From Rhodoferax sp. (lineage in GTDB: Bacteria; Pseudomonadota; Gammaproteobacteria; Burkholderiales; Burkholderiaceae_C), in assembly GCA_019449595.1 (NCBI GenBank), contig JAGRPL010000004.1, positions 744,001 to 808,000 on the forward strand: a stretch of 64,000 nucleotides of DNA, in the 5' to 3' direction. Below, piece after piece: positions 35,380-44,503 of this stretch (positions within the stretch are counted from its first letter, which is position 1; each line of letters opens with the position of its first letter). The notes beneath the pieces are model-generated. The model did not search any database. It worked only from the letters and a program-made list of their open reading frames with translations, and was not told where the DNA came from. Both the position numbers and the translations under genes were made by a program.

Positions 35380-35472
35380 GCCCGAGTGGTGAAATTGGTA
35401 GACACATCGGACTTAAAATCCGCCGCTTCGTGAATAACGGGCGTACCGGTTCGATTCCGGTCTCGGGCACCA
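35380..35472 (+). tRNA. leuZ: tRNA-Leu(TAA)
   Basis: A 93-nt class II cloverleaf: acceptor GCCCGAG / CTCGGGC, anticodon loop CTTAAAA (TAA), long variable arm, T-arm CCGGTTCGATTCCGG, encoded CCA. Confidence 0.96.
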
Positions 35473-35487
35473 CCTACACTTCAGCCT

Positions 35488-36117
35488 ATGCCACGCTACA
35501 ACGCCCCCTTCGAAATCCATGTTCACGGACAGGTGCCTTTGCGCGCAGACGTCGGGTTTGAGCAGCTTCAGGATGGGCTCAAACCTTTGTGGCAATACGC
35601 CGGCGCCCGTTCACTGGCGGACGGTGCAGGCAGCTCCTATGAAGACGAGCCGGGCATCAAGTTTGACGCGCACGAGCACCTGTTGCAGATGTGCTGGACG
35701 GTTGCAGGCGATCAAGATTTTCGCCAGACGCTGGACGAGGTTTGCATGAACCTCAATGAACTCGCGGACGGCGGCGCTGCCATTGAGGTAACGTTCTACG
35801 ACGCCGAGTTCGATGAGGAAGACGCCCAGCCGGGCAGTGAGTCTCGGGATGATTTTGTGATGCTGTTTGTAGGCCCCAACCCGGCAGCCATCATGCAGGT
35901 GCAAAGGGATTTGCTGGTGCAGGATGTCATCAACCTGATGGAACGCCATTTCGATGCCTCTGAACTCGGTGGCGTGGTAGCCCAGGTGGATAAATTGTTC
36001 GAGCACCGGTTTGACACGCTGGTCAGCTCACTGGCCCTGGGGAAGCCCCCGAGCGGGTCGGGTGGCAACCACGGTGGTGGCCATGGCGGCGGCAGGAAGC
36101 CCCGGCATCTGCACTGA
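35488..36117 (+). CDS. Uncharacterised protein (209 aa)
   Basis: I do not recognise a named family with confidence. The sequence starts MPRYNAPFEIHVHGQVPLR, has a conserved-looking core (LQDGLKPLWQYAGARSLADG, YEDEPGIKFD), an acidic middle (EFDEEDAQPGSESRDDF), and ends in a Gly/His-rich tail (GGNHGGGHGGGRKPRHLH) that could bind metal. There is no signal peptide or membrane segment. It begins 15 nt after tRNA-Leu and lies 39 nt before the HD-GYP gene, so the two may be co-transcribed. Confidence 0.72.
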   Translation: MPRYNAPFEIHVHGQVPLRADVGFEQLQDGLKPLWQYAGARSLADGAGSSYEDEPGIKFDAHEHLLQMCWTVAGDQDFRQTLDEVCMNLNELADGGAAIEVTFYDAEFDEEDAQPGSESRDDFVMLFVGPNPAAIMQVQRDLLVQDVINLMERHFDASELGGVVAQVDKLFEHRFDTLVSSLALGKPPSGSGGNHGGGHGGGRKPRHLH

Positions 36118-36156
36118 TTTCCCTGGCACCGCATCCACTTGACAATCCGCATCCCT

Positions 36157-37395
36157 ATGCTCAAGAAAATCGACGTTGAGCAGTTGGTGCTGGGCATGTA
36201 TATCAAGGAGTTTTGCGGCTCCTGGATGGAGCACCCCTTTTGGCGCAGCGGCTTTGTCCTGCAGGACCCCAAGGACATCCAGACCATCCTGTCCAGCAGC
36301 ATCAAGGAGGTCTGGATCGACTCTGGCAAGGGATTGGATGTGGCACCCGGACAGTCCGCATTGTCTGAGGCCGAGTCCGACGCGCAAGTCGAAGCGGAAT
36401 TGCAGCGTGTTGCAGGTGTGCAGCGCGAGGTGGCAGCCGTTTCGACGGCTGTTGAAGTGGCGCGTGCCACCCAGATTTGCAACCAGTCCAAGCAGGCAGT
36501 GATTTCCATGTTTCAGGAAGCCCGCATGGGCAAGGCGGTGGATACCCGTGCCGCCCAGCACCTGGTGGTGGAGATCGCAGATTCGGTGACCCGCAATCCC
36601 GGGGCCCTGATCAGCCTGGCGCGGCTCAAGACGGCCGACGACTACACGTACATGCATTCGGTAGCGGTGTGCGCCATGATGGTCGCGCTGGCCAGGCAGC
36701 TGGGGCTGGATGAGCAGCAGACCCGTTCTGCCGGGCTATCCGGCTTGATGCACGATTTGGGCAAAGCGATGATGCCCATGGAGGTGCTGAACAAGCCGGG
36801 CAAACTCACGGAAGCGGAGTTCACCATCATCAAGACGCATCCGGCAGAAGGTCATCGCCTGCTGGCGGCAGACAGCCATGTGGACCCCATGGTGTTGGAC
36901 GTGTGCCTGCACCACCACGAAAAGATCGATGGATCGGGCTACCCCAAAGGTCTGCGAGGCGATGAGATCAGCCTGTTTGCCAAGATGGGGGCTGTTTGTG
37001 ACGTGTATGACGCCATTACCTCGAACCGCCCTTACAAATCCGGCTGGGACCCCGCGGAGTCCCTGCGCAAAATGGCCGAATGGGCCAACGGGCATTTCGA
37101 CAGCCAGGTGTTTCAGGCGTTCGTGAAGAGTCTGGGGATTTACCCGATTGGGTCGCTGGTTCGGCTGTCCTCTGGCCGCCTGGGCGTGGTGGTGGAGCAG
37201 ACGGGAAAATCCCTGACTACCCCCTCGGTGAAGGTGTTTTTTTCGACCAAGTCGAACATGCGCATTGTTCCGGAGGTCATTGATCTTTCGCTTCCCGGCG
37301 CCGGCGAAAAGATTGTCAGCCGCGAAGATCCGGCCCAGTGGCGTTTTGCCGACTTGAATGAACTGTGGTCAGGCCTGAGTCGCGCACCCTGGTAG
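36157..37395 (+). CDS. HD-GYP domain cyclic-di-GMP phosphodiesterase
   Basis: A 412-residue protein with an N-terminal DUF3391-like segment (MLKKIDVEQLVLGMYI, FVLQDPKDIQTI) and an HD-GYP domain: MHSVAVCAMMVALARQ, HDLGKAMMP, HHHEKIDGSGYPKGLRGDEIS. All metal-binding and GYP residues are present, so c-di-GMP hydrolysis is likely. ATG 36157 gives the conserved start; an in-frame ATG at 36139 is also possible. A strong bidirectional terminator follows. Confidence 0.9.
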   Translation: MLKKIDVEQLVLGMYIKEFCGSWMEHPFWRSGFVLQDPKDIQTILSSSIKEVWIDSGKGLDVAPGQSALSEAESDAQVEAELQRVAGVQREVAAVSTAVEVARATQICNQSKQAVISMFQEARMGKAVDTRAAQHLVVEIADSVTRNPGALISLARLKTADDYTYMHSVAVCAMMVALARQLGLDEQQTRSAGLSGLMHDLGKAMMPMEVLNKPGKLTEAEFTIIKTHPAEGHRLLAADSHVDPMVLDVCLHHHEKIDGSGYPKGLRGDEISLFAKMGAVCDVYDAITSNRPYKSGWDPAESLRKMAEWANGHFDSQVFQAFVKSLGIYPIGSLVRLSSGRLGVVVEQTGKSLTTPSVKVFFSTKSNMRIVPEVIDLSLPGAGEKIVSREDPAQWRFADLNELWSGLSRAPW

Positions 37396-37404
37396 GGAGA
37401 TAAA

Positions 37405-37430
37405 AAAACGGCGCCAGTGGCGCCGTTTTT
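37405..37430. terminator. Bidirectional intrinsic terminator
   Basis: AAAACGGCGCC-AGT-GGCGCCGTTTTT serves the HD-GYP gene and the convergent acyl-CoA dehydrogenase gene. Confidence 0.88.
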
Positions 37431-37440
37431 CATGGGGGGG

Positions 37441-38691
37441 TCAAGCCGCTTTGGGCTTGGGGTTGTATTTACCCAGTTCGGACTTGGCGATGGCGTTGCG
37501 GTGGACTTCATCCGGGCCGTCGGCAAAGCGCAGGGTGCGCGCATTGGTGTAGGCGTAAGCCAGTGGGAAGTCGTCACACATGCCGGCACCTCCGTGTACC
37601 TGGATGGCCCAGTCGATGACATCGCATGCCATCTTGGGGGCCACGACCTTGATCATGGCAATTTCGTTCTTGGCGAACTTATTGCCAGCCACGTCCATCA
37701 TCCAGGCCGCCTTGAGCGTGAGCAGGCGGGCCATGTCGATCTTGCAACGTGCTTCGGCGATACGCTCCTGGGTCACGGTCTGGGCGGCGATGGGCTTGCC
37801 AAAAGCCACGCGCAGGGAGGCGCGCTTGCACATCAGCTCCAAGGCGCGTTCGGCCAGGCCAATCAGGCGCATACAGTGGTGGATGCGTCCCGGGCCAAGG
37901 CGACCTTGGGCAATCTCGAAGCCACGGCCTTCGCCCAGCAGAATGTTGCTGACGGGTACGCGGACGTTTTCAAACAGCACTTCCATGTGGCCGTGGGGAG
38001 CGTCGTCGTAACCAAACACGTTGAGCGGGCGCACGATCTTGATGCCGGGGGTGTTGGCGGGAACCAGCACCATGCTTTGCTGCGAGTGGCGGGCAGCTTC
38101 TGGGTCGGTCTTGCCCATGGTGATGAACACGGCGCAGCGCGGATCGCCGGCGCCGGAGGTCCACCACTTGCGGCCATTGATGACGTATTCGTCGCCCTGG
38201 CGTTCGATGCGGGTCTCGATGTTGGTGGCATCGCTGGACGCCACCTGGGGTTCCGTCATGGCAAAGGCTGAACGGATGGTGCCTTCGAGCAGGGGCTTGA
38301 GCCAGCGGGCCTTGTTTTCTTCCGAGCCGTAGCGGGCGATGGTTTCCATGTTGCCGGTGTCGGGAGCGGAGCAGTTGAATACTTCGCTGGACCACATGAC
38401 GCGTCCCATGATCTCGGCCAGGGGGGCATATTCCTGGTTGGTCAGGCCGGCGCCCGCGTAGCCGGAGGCCGCTGCGCTGTCTTCTGGCAGGAACAGGTTC
38501 CACAGGCCGGCAGCCTGGGCCTTGGGCTTGAGGTTTTCAATGGTCTTCAGGGGTGTCCAGCGTTTGCCAGCCGCCGTGTTGGCCTCGATCTCGGCGTGGT
38601 AGGCGCCTTCTGCCGGGTAGATGTAGTCATCCATGAACTTCAACAAGCGGGCTTGCAGTTCTTTTGTTTTTGGTGAGTAGTCAAAATCCAT
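37441..38691 (-). CDS. Acyl-CoA dehydrogenase (ACAD10/11-like)
   Basis: FAD flavoenzyme of 416 residues with the acyl-CoA dehydrogenase three-domain layout: N-terminal helices, a beta domain with [18 protein letters not shown] and [13 protein letters not shown], and C-terminal helices ending in [25 protein letters not shown]. It follows an APH-like kinase gene on the same strand (44-nt gap). In mammals ACAD11 joins these two domains in one protein, so this pair may act on 4-hydroxyacyl-CoA; this is inference from family knowledge. Confidence 0.87.
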   Translation of the reverse strand: MDFDYSPKTKELQARLLKFMDDYIYPAEGAYHAEIEANTAAGKRWTPLKTIENLKPKAQAAGLWNLFLPEDSAAASGYAGAGLTNQEYAPLAEIMGRVMWSSEVFNCSAPDTGNMETIARYGSEENKARWLKPLLEGTIRSAFAMTEPQVASSDATNIETRIERQGDEYVINGRKWWTSGAGDPRCAVFITMGKTDPEAARHSQQSMVLVPANTPGIKIVRPLNVFGYDDAPHGHMEVLFENVRVPVSNILLGEGRGFEIAQGRLGPGRIHHCMRLIGLAERALELMCKRASLRVAFGKPIAAQTVTQERIAEARCKIDMARLLTLKAAWMMDVAGNKFAKNEIAMIKVVAPKMACDVIDWAIQVHGGAGMCDDFPLAYAYTNARTLRFADGPDEVHRNAIAKSELGKYNPKPKAA

Positions 38692-38735
38692 AGGATCTCC
38701 GTTGGTGTGTGAACTTGAAAAGGTGGAGGTGGCGT

Positions 38736-39821
38736 TCAGGCCTGCTGGGCAAACTTCCAGGCCATCTGCGCCATGGGACGCGCGCCCGCTCCGGAGCTGA
38801 CAGCCTGCGCGCTGGAGGCGGTTCCCGCCTCCACGCGTTTGGCAATGCCCTGCAAAATGGCGGCGATGCGGAACATGTTGTAGGCCATGTAGAAATTCCA
38901 GTCGGCCTTGAGCTGCTCCGGTGTGGCCAGGCCCGTACGCTCGCAGTACAGGCGGATGTATTCATCTTCGCTGGGAATGCCCAGGTCGGCCAGATCCAGC
39001 CCGCCAATGCCGCGGAAGGTGCCTGGAGGAATGTGCCACGCCATGCAGTGGTAGCTGAAATCTGCCAGGGGATGGCCCAGCGTGGAGAGTTCCCAGTCCA
39101 GCACGGCCAGAACTCTGGGTTGTTCGGCATCAAACATCAGGTTGTCCAGCCGGAAGTCTCCGTGCACGATGCTCACCATGGCTTCGTCCCGCGCCATGGC
39201 CGGGATGTTTTTGGGGAGCCACTCCATCAACTGGTCCATTTCGGGGATCGGTTGCGTGATGGACGCGGTGTACTGCTTGCTCCAGCGGCCAATCTGGCGT
39301 TCAAAGTAATTGCCGGGTTTGCCGTAGCTGCTCAATCCGCGTTCGGCGAACTTCACCTTGTGCAGGGCCGAGATGACGCGGTTCATCTCGTTGTAGATGG
39401 CTGCGCGCTGGGGGCGGTCCATGCCGGGCAGCGACTGGTCCCACAGGACGCGTCCCTGCATGAATTCCATGACATAAAAGGCGCGTCCGATGACGGATTC
39501 ATCTTCGCACAGGCAGTACATGCGGGGCACGGGCACATCGGTTCCCTGCAACCCCTGCATGACGGCAAACTCGCGTTCCACGGCGTGGGCCGACGGCAGC
39601 AGCTTGGCAACCGGCCCGGGCTTGGCCCGCATCACGTAGCTCTTGCCGGGGGTGTTGAGCTTGTAGGTCGGATTGGATTGGCCGCCCTTGAACATCTCTG
39701 CGGTCAGGGGGCCGGCAAATCCTTCCAGGTTTTTCTCCAGCCAGGTGCTCAACGCAGCCAGATCGAATGCGTGCTGGTCAGATACGGATCGGGTACCTAC
39801 GAAATGGTCGAAATTGCTCAT
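38736..39821 (-). CDS. APH-like phosphotransferase (ACAD10/11 kinase type)
   Basis: Protein-kinase-like fold of 361 residues: SYVMRAKPG with the ATP-binding Lys, catalytic loop [13 protein letters not shown], and metal-binding [15 protein letters not shown]. It resembles the kinase half of ACAD10/11 rather than true aminoglycoside-resistance enzymes, and an acyl-CoA dehydrogenase gene directly follows. The likely substrate is a hydroxyacyl-CoA, not an antibiotic. A Crp/Fnr regulator gene precedes it by 21 nt. Confidence 0.83.
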   Translation of the reverse strand: MSNFDHFVGTRSVSDQHAFDLAALSTWLEKNLEGFAGPLTAEMFKGGQSNPTYKLNTPGKSYVMRAKPGPVAKLLPSAHAVEREFAVMQGLQGTDVPVPRMYCLCEDESVIGRAFYVMEFMQGRVLWDQSLPGMDRPQRAAIYNEMNRVISALHKVKFAERGLSSYGKPGNYFERQIGRWSKQYTASITQPIPEMDQLMEWLPKNIPAMARDEAMVSIVHGDFRLDNLMFDAEQPRVLAVLDWELSTLGHPLADFSYHCMAWHIPPGTFRGIGGLDLADLGIPSEDEYIRLYCERTGLATPEQLKADWNFYMAYNMFRIAAILQGIAKRVEAGTASSAQAVSSGAGARPMAQMAWKFAQQA

Positions 39822-39842
39822 AAGGTGTCGGGTTGGTGTGGC

Positions 39843-40562
39843 TTAGTCGTCGGATTCAATGATCTGCATCAGGGCGTCGCGGTCACGTATGACCAGCCCG
39901 CCTTGCTCGATGCGAATGGCGTTGTCCCGCTCCATGGCCTTGAGTTCCTGGTTGACCCGCTGGCGCGAGGCGCCCAGCAGCTGTGCCAGCTCTTCCTGCG
40001 CGAGATGCAGACCGATCCGCACTTCGTTGGCATTGCTCAAGGACGGCACACCGTAGCTGCGCACCAGATGCAGCAGCTGTTTGGCCAGCCGTGCGCGCAG
40101 GGGCAGGGTGTTGAGGTCCTCCACCAAGCCGTAGAGCTGGCGGATGCGACGGGCATGCAGGCGCAGCAGGGCTTCGTACAGTTCGTTGTGCGCCGCCAGT
40201 ATCTTTTTGAAATCCGCCTTCACCACGCACAGGGTTGTGGTTTCTCCATGGGCGTAGGCATCGTGCGTGCGCCGGTCGCCGTCGAACATCGCAACGTCCC
40301 CAAACCAGATGCCCGGCTCCACGTAGGTCAGGGTGATCTGCTTGCCGGAGATCGAGGTGGAGCTGACCCGCACCGCACCCTTGGCACAGGCGATCCACTC
40401 GTCCGGCGGTTCGCCCCGGGCGGCTAAGAGGTCGCCGTCTTTGTGGCGTTTGACGTAGGCACATCGAAGTATATCGTGTCGCAGGGACGGTGAAAGCGTT
40501 GAAAACCAGCGACCGGAGTTGATCGCTGCACGTTCTTCAATGGTAAGAATAGGTTCGTCCAT
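39843..40562 (-). CDS. Crp/Fnr-family transcriptional regulator
   Basis: A 239-residue regulator with an N-terminal cyclic-nucleotide-binding-like beta roll (DGDLLAARGEPPDEWIACAKGAVRV, GIWFGDVAMFDG) and a C-terminal winged helix-turn-helix (HLAQEELAQLLGASRQRVNQELKAME). There is no N-terminal Cys cluster, so it is not an oxygen-sensing Fnr. It heads the kinase/acyl-CoA dehydrogenase run and probably controls it; the ligand is unknown. Confidence 0.88.
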   Translation of the reverse strand: MDEPILTIEERAAINSGRWFSTLSPSLRHDILRCAYVKRHKDGDLLAARGEPPDEWIACAKGAVRVSSTSISGKQITLTYVEPGIWFGDVAMFDGDRRTHDAYAHGETTTLCVVKADFKKILAAHNELYEALLRLHARRIRQLYGLVEDLNTLPLRARLAKQLLHLVRSYGVPSLSNANEVRIGLHLAQEELAQLLGASRQRVNQELKAMERDNAIRIEQGGLVIRDRDALMQIIESDD

Positions 40563-40667
40563 AGCCTGTCTTTTGGGTGACTGTGTGGGTCGGTGGGGTC
40601 GGCGTTATTGTCACTCGCGGGACCCGCCTCAGGGGGGCGACGCATGTCGCCTGCGCGTCTTGCTGCG

Positions 40668-42188
40668 TCAGGGTTCTTCGTGCAAAAGGCTCAGTCCAAT
40701 GGCGCCGCGCCGGCGCAGCCACGCGCTGGGGCGGTAACGGGGATCGCCGTATACCGTCTGCATGTTGAACAGCACCTCCAGGATGCTGGTGGGGCCGTAC
40801 AAATTGCCCATGGCCAGCGGGCCGCGGGGATAACCCAGTCCCAAGGTGACCGCCGTTTCCAGGTCGGCAGGCGAGCAGACGGATTGCTGGCACATGTCGC
40901 TGGCAATGTTGATGATGTGGGCCAGCACCCGCTGGGTGACAAAGCCCCCACTGTCGCGGATGACGCTCACGGCCTTGCCGTCGCGGGCAAACAGCGCGTG
41001 TGCGGCGTCCCGCATGTCGGGGCGTGTCGCCGGGTTGGTGGCAATCACGCGGCGACGGCTGCTGGCGTCGTCCACCAGCATGTCGATGCCGACAGTGCGC
41101 GTGGGGTCCAGTCGCTCGACTACGGCAACGGTTGTGACGTCAAACCCCAGGGGTGCCACCAGTGTCAGGGCCTGGGTCGATGGGGATTGCCCCGTCTCAA
41201 TGCGGGCGCCCAGGTCCTTGAGCAGTTGCAGCAACTCCAGACGGCGCGCTGCGCGTGGCGACACCCATACGGGCGGCATTTCAGCCACGACCGGTACCTC
41301 CGCTTCCGCGGGTGTCTGTGCAACGCCGTCGGCATAGGAATAAAACCCTTCGCCAGCTTTGCGGCCGGTGAGCCCGCCCGCCAGCCGCTGCGCGGTGATG
41401 ACGCTGGGCCGGTAGCGCGGCTCTTCGAAATACTGGTGGTAGATGGACTCCATGACCGGATGGGAAACGTCCAGGCCAGTGAGGTCCATCAGTTCAAACG
41501 GCCCCAGTTTGAAACCGGCCTGGTCGCGCAGGATGCGGTCGATGGTGGCGAAATCGGCAACGCCCTCGGAGGCGATGCGAAGCGCCTCTGTGCCGTACCC
41601 GCGTCCTGCGTGATTGACGATGAAGCCGGGCGAATCCTGTGCCCGCACGGGCATATGGCCCATTTGCTCGGCGTACCGCGCCAGGTCATCGACCACCGCC
41701 GCCGCCGTCCGGAGTCCGCCGATGACCTCCACCACCTTCATCAGTGGCACGGGGTTGAAGAAGTGAAAGCCGGCGAACCGCTGGGGGTGCTTCAGGCCGG
41801 CTGCAATGGCGGTGACGGATAGCGAGGAGGTGTTGGTGGCCAGAACGGCCGACGAGGAAACAATGCTTTCGAGCTCCTGGAACAGCTGGGTCTTCACATC
41901 CAACCGCTCAACAACCGCTTCGATGACCAGATCACAGTGGGCCAGGTCTTGTAGCTGGTGCGCAATGTGCAGGCGTGCGGCATAGGTTTGTGCGTCTTCG
42001 GGGCTGATTCGCTGCTTGTCCCGCAGGCGATTCCATTGCTCCGTTACATGGCGTTGAGCCGCCTGGGCGGCTGGGGCCTGCAGGTCAAAGAGCTGTACCT
42101 GGCTGCCGGCCTGGGCTGCAATTTGGGCGATGCCGCGCCCCATGGCGCCGGCACCCACGATTCCGATGGTGGTGTAGTGTGGTTTCAT
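40668..42188 (-). CDS. 3-hydroxyacyl-CoA dehydrogenase (PaaH-like)
   Basis: NAD-dependent enzyme oxidising 3-hydroxyacyl-CoA to 3-oxoacyl-CoA. The 506 residues begin (ATG 42188) with IGIVGAGAMGRGIAQ, contain the FAGFHFFNPVPLMKVVEVI active-site region, and carry two C-terminal helical domains (DSPGFIVNHAGRGYG and DSGGFVTQRVLA), the PaaH-type layout. The catalytic His lies in FHFFNP. No phenylacetate genes surround it; the acyl-CoA genes next to it suggest general beta-oxidation. Confidence 0.9.
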   Translation of the reverse strand: MKPHYTTIGIVGAGAMGRGIAQIAAQAGSQVQLFDLQAPAAQAAQRHVTEQWNRLRDKQRISPEDAQTYAARLHIAHQLQDLAHCDLVIEAVVERLDVKTQLFQELESIVSSSAVLATNTSSLSVTAIAAGLKHPQRFAGFHFFNPVPLMKVVEVIGGLRTAAAVVDDLARYAEQMGHMPVRAQDSPGFIVNHAGRGYGTEALRIASEGVADFATIDRILRDQAGFKLGPFELMDLTGLDVSHPVMESIYHQYFEEPRYRPSVITAQRLAGGLTGRKAGEGFYSYADGVAQTPAEAEVPVVAEMPPVWVSPRAARRLELLQLLKDLGARIETGQSPSTQALTLVAPLGFDVTTVAVVERLDPTRTVGIDMLVDDASSRRRVIATNPATRPDMRDAAHALFARDGKAVSVIRDSGGFVTQRVLAHIINIASDMCQQSVCSPADLETAVTLGLGYPRGPLAMGNLYGPTSILEVLFNMQTVYGDPRYRPSAWLRRRGAIGLSLLHEEP

Positions 42189-42289
42189 CGCGCGATTATC
42201 GCGCTGCCCCTCAAGGCCCGTTGCAACAGGCGGGGCGCCCACCGGTCAGCGAGGCGGTGTCTGCGGCACCGCTGGCGGCCCGTGCCCGG

Positions 42290-43297
42290 TTAGCGACGTA
42301 CCTGCAGAGCCCCAGGGTTGATGATGTTTGTGGGGGTGCCCTTGATGAAACTGGTGACGTTGTCAAAGGCCGCGCCAAACAGCATTTCGTAATTGCCCTG
42401 TTCCACGTAGCCCAGGTGCGGGGTGCAGATGCAGTTCTCCAGCCGCAGCAGGGCGTGTCCCTGCAGGATCGGTTCGGTTTCAAAAACATCCACGGCGGCC
42501 ATGCCGGGGCGCCCGCGATTGAGAGCTCCGATCAGGGTGTTGGTATCTACAATTTCCGCCCGCGACGTATTCACGAGCAGCGCAGTGGTTTTCATGCGCG
42601 CGAGATCGGTCTGCGTGACCAGATTGTGGGTGGTTTCGCTAAGCTGCAGGTGCAGGGACAGCACGTCGCACGCTTCAAAAAAGGCTTCGCGGCTGGAGGC
42701 CACTGCATAGCCGTCCTGATGGGCTTTCTCCCGCGAGGCGTCACTGCCCCAGATGAGCACCTGCATGCCAAAGGCCTTGCCGTATCCGGCGACCAGTTGG
42801 CCGACCCGGCCGTAACCCCAGATGCCCAGGGTCTTGCCACGCAACACGCTGCCCAGTCCGAAGTTGGCGGGCATGGAGCCGGCCTTCAGCCCGGACTGCT
42901 GCCACGCACCGTGTTTGAGGTTCCCAATGTATTGCGGCAGCCGGCGCATGGCCGCCAGAATCAGCGCCCAGGTCAGCTCGGCCGGAGCCACAGGCGACTC
43001 CACGCCCTCGGCGACGGCAATGCCCCGTTCGGTGCATGCCTGGACATCGATGTGGCTGCCAATACGTCCGGCTTGCGAGATGAACTTGAGTTTGGGCAGC
43101 TTGTCGATCAGCTGCCGCGTGACATGGGTGCGATCACGGACCAGGACGATCACATCGGCGTCTTTCAGACGGATCGAGAGTTGGCCGATACCTTTGACCG
43201 TATTGGTGTACACCTTGGCTGGGTAGTTCTCCAGCTTGGCCGCGCATTCCAGTTTGCGAATGGCATCCTGATAATCATCCAGAATCACAATATTCAT
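42290..43297 (-). CDS. D-2-hydroxyacid dehydrogenase family protein
   Basis: NAD(P)-dependent oxidoreductase of 335 residues related to phosphoglycerate and hydroxypyruvate dehydrogenases. The Rossmann motif is LGIWGYGRVGQLVAGY; catalytic residues fall in VNTSRAEIVD (Arg replaced in the usual NxxRGxxVD pattern by SRAEIVD) and TPHLGYVEQG (His). It lacks the C-terminal ACT domain of SerA. The substrate is unknown. Confidence 0.87.
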   Translation of the reverse strand: MNIVILDDYQDAIRKLECAAKLENYPAKVYTNTVKGIGQLSIRLKDADVIVLVRDRTHVTRQLIDKLPKLKFISQAGRIGSHIDVQACTERGIAVAEGVESPVAPAELTWALILAAMRRLPQYIGNLKHGAWQQSGLKAGSMPANFGLGSVLRGKTLGIWGYGRVGQLVAGYGKAFGMQVLIWGSDASREKAHQDGYAVASSREAFFEACDVLSLHLQLSETTHNLVTQTDLARMKTTALLVNTSRAEIVDTNTLIGALNRGRPGMAAVDVFETEPILQGHALLRLENCICTPHLGYVEQGNYEMLFGAAFDNVTSFIKGTPTNIINPGALQVRR

Positions 43298-43356
43298 GGA
43301 TGCAATTGTGCCTTGTCGGGAGGCCGTCGGGCGTGTCTCGCCCGGTACGCGGGCGC

Positions 43357-43689
43357 TTAAGACAGTGCAGCTTCGCGGGCGGCCAGACGGTCCAGTTCGG
43401 CACAGACGTCGGCCATGCAGCCAGAGATGACCATGCGCCCGACGGTGGTCCGCGCCTGACCGGCTTCCAGCACGCGCACGATGCGCAGAGGTCTGTGTGC
43501 GGCATGTTTCTGGTCGTTGGAGCCCGTTTTCATTGCGTTGACAGCTATAGATTCAGGAGCAAAGGCGGGATTCGCTGCAGGGGCACGCGCCACCACTGCC
43601 GGGGCCGGTGCGCGGCTTTGGGTCCACCAGCGCACGAGTCCCTGGAGCGGTGCAAAGACGCCTGAATGGGCAAGGAGAGCGATGTTCAT
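43357..43689 (-). CDS. Small uncharacterised protein downstream of lexA
   Basis: I do not recognise it. The 110-residue reading frame starts 24 nt after the lexA stop with AAGG upstream, so it is probably in the SOS operon. It has a short N-terminal hydrophobic/amphipathic part (MNIALLAHSGVFAPLQGLVRWW), an Ala/Pro-rich middle that contains a 27-bp repeat (43534), and a more ordered end (GRMVISGCMADVCAELDRL). It could be a cell-division inhibitor analogue by position, but nothing in the sequence shows this. Confidence 0.5.
   Translation of the reverse strand: MNIALLAHSGVFAPLQGLVRWWTQSRAPAPAVVARAPAANPAFAPESIAVNAMKTGSNDQKHAAHRPLRIVRVLEAGQARTTVGRMVISGCMADVCAELDRLAAREAALS
43534..43560 (+). repeat. 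27-bp interspersed palindromic repeat, copy 7
   Basis: TGCGTTGACA then GCTAT-N7-GGAGC. It is antisense to the small gene after lexA and keeps the frame open. Confidence 0.6.
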
Positions 43690-43713
43690 AAAGAATGCCT
43701 TGTTACAACCGGT

Positions 43714-44388
43714 TTACATGAGCATGGTGTTGCGGATCAGGCCGACGGCAAGGCCCTCGATCTCGAAGGGCTCGCCGGGTTCGACCACAATGGTCTGGTA
43801 GTCCGGGTTTTCCGGGTGCAGTTCGATCAGGTGCTTGTTGCGGCGAAAACGTTTGACGGTGACTTCATCACCCAGCCGGGCCACCACGATCTGGCCATTC
43901 TTGGCATCCTTGGTCGCCTGCACGGCCAGCAGGTCTCCGTCCATGATGCCGGCATCGCGCATGGACATTCCGCGCACCTTCAGCAGGTAATCCGGCTGGC
44001 GCTGGAAGAGGCTGTTTTCCACGTAGTAGGTTTGGTCCACATGCTCCTGGGCGAGAATGGGCGAGCCTGCGGCCACACGGCCAATCAGCGGCAACGCCAG
44101 CTGGGCCAAGCCGGGCAGGGGCAGCGAAAACTGCTTGCTGCGGGATTCGTTGATGGAGCGCATGGCCTCGCTTCTGAGCCGGATGCCGCGGGAGGTGCCG
44201 CTCACCAGCTCAATGACACCTTTGCGTGCCAGGGCCTGCAAATGCTCTTCTGCGGCATTGGCGGATTTGAACCCGAGCTCGCTGGCGATTTCTGCGCGGG
44301 TGGGTGGGGCGCCGGTGCGTGCGATGGCGCTTTGGATCAGGTCCAGAATCTGTTGCTGCCGTGCGGTGAGTTTGGGGCTTTCAAGCAT
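43714..44388 (-). CDS. lexA: SOS repressor LexA
   Basis: Repressor of SOS genes; RecA filaments trigger self-cleavage. The 224 residues have an N-terminal winged helix ([33 protein letters not shown]), the cleavage site Ala107-Gly108, and the catalytic Ser142 (RGMSM) and Lys179, 37 residues apart as in E. coli. An extra segment in the linker makes it slightly longer than E. coli LexA (202). Three LexA-like boxes precede it, so autoregulation is expected. Confidence 0.96.
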   Translation of the reverse strand: MLESPKLTARQQQILDLIQSAIARTGAPPTRAEIASELGFKSANAAEEHLQALARKGVIELVSGTSRGIRLRSEAMRSINESRSKQFSLPLPGLAQLALPLIGRVAAGSPILAQEHVDQTYYVENSLFQRQPDYLLKVRGMSMRDAGIMDGDLLAVQATKDAKNGQIVVARLGDEVTVKRFRRNKHLIELHPENPDYQTIVVEPGEPFEIEGLAVGLIRNTMLM

Positions 44389-44419
44389 GCTGACTCCTTG
44401 TAACTGGAGCCGGGGAGGG

Positions 44420-44435
44420 CTGTTGGTCTATACAC
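44420..44435. promoter_or_regulatory. LexA-like box 1
   Basis: CTGT-N8-ACAC (consensus CTGT-N8-ACAG), nearest to the lexA start. Confidence 0.5.
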
Positions 44436-44436
44436 A

Positions 44437-44452
44437 CTGTTTCGGCATCCAG
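44437..44452. promoter_or_regulatory. LexA-like box 2
   Basis: CTGT-N8-CCAG, one mismatch from consensus and the same ending as one of the E. coli lexA boxes. Confidence 0.6.
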
Positions 44453-44455
44453 TAC

Positions 44456-44471
44456 CTGTATTTTTAACCAG
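44456..44471. promoter_or_regulatory. LexA-like box 3
   Basis: CTGTATTTTTAACCAG has an AT-rich centre as expected of LexA sites. It lies 33 nt before the asparaginase start. Confidence 0.65.
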
Positions 44472-44503
44472 TTTTATAGTGTTGGCAAGTGGGGCGCGCA
44501 AAA

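Noticed and set aside
38736..39821. Aminoglycoside resistance gene
   Set aside because: The fold is APH-like, but its link to an acyl-CoA dehydrogenase gene and its motif context point to ACAD10/11-type kinases.
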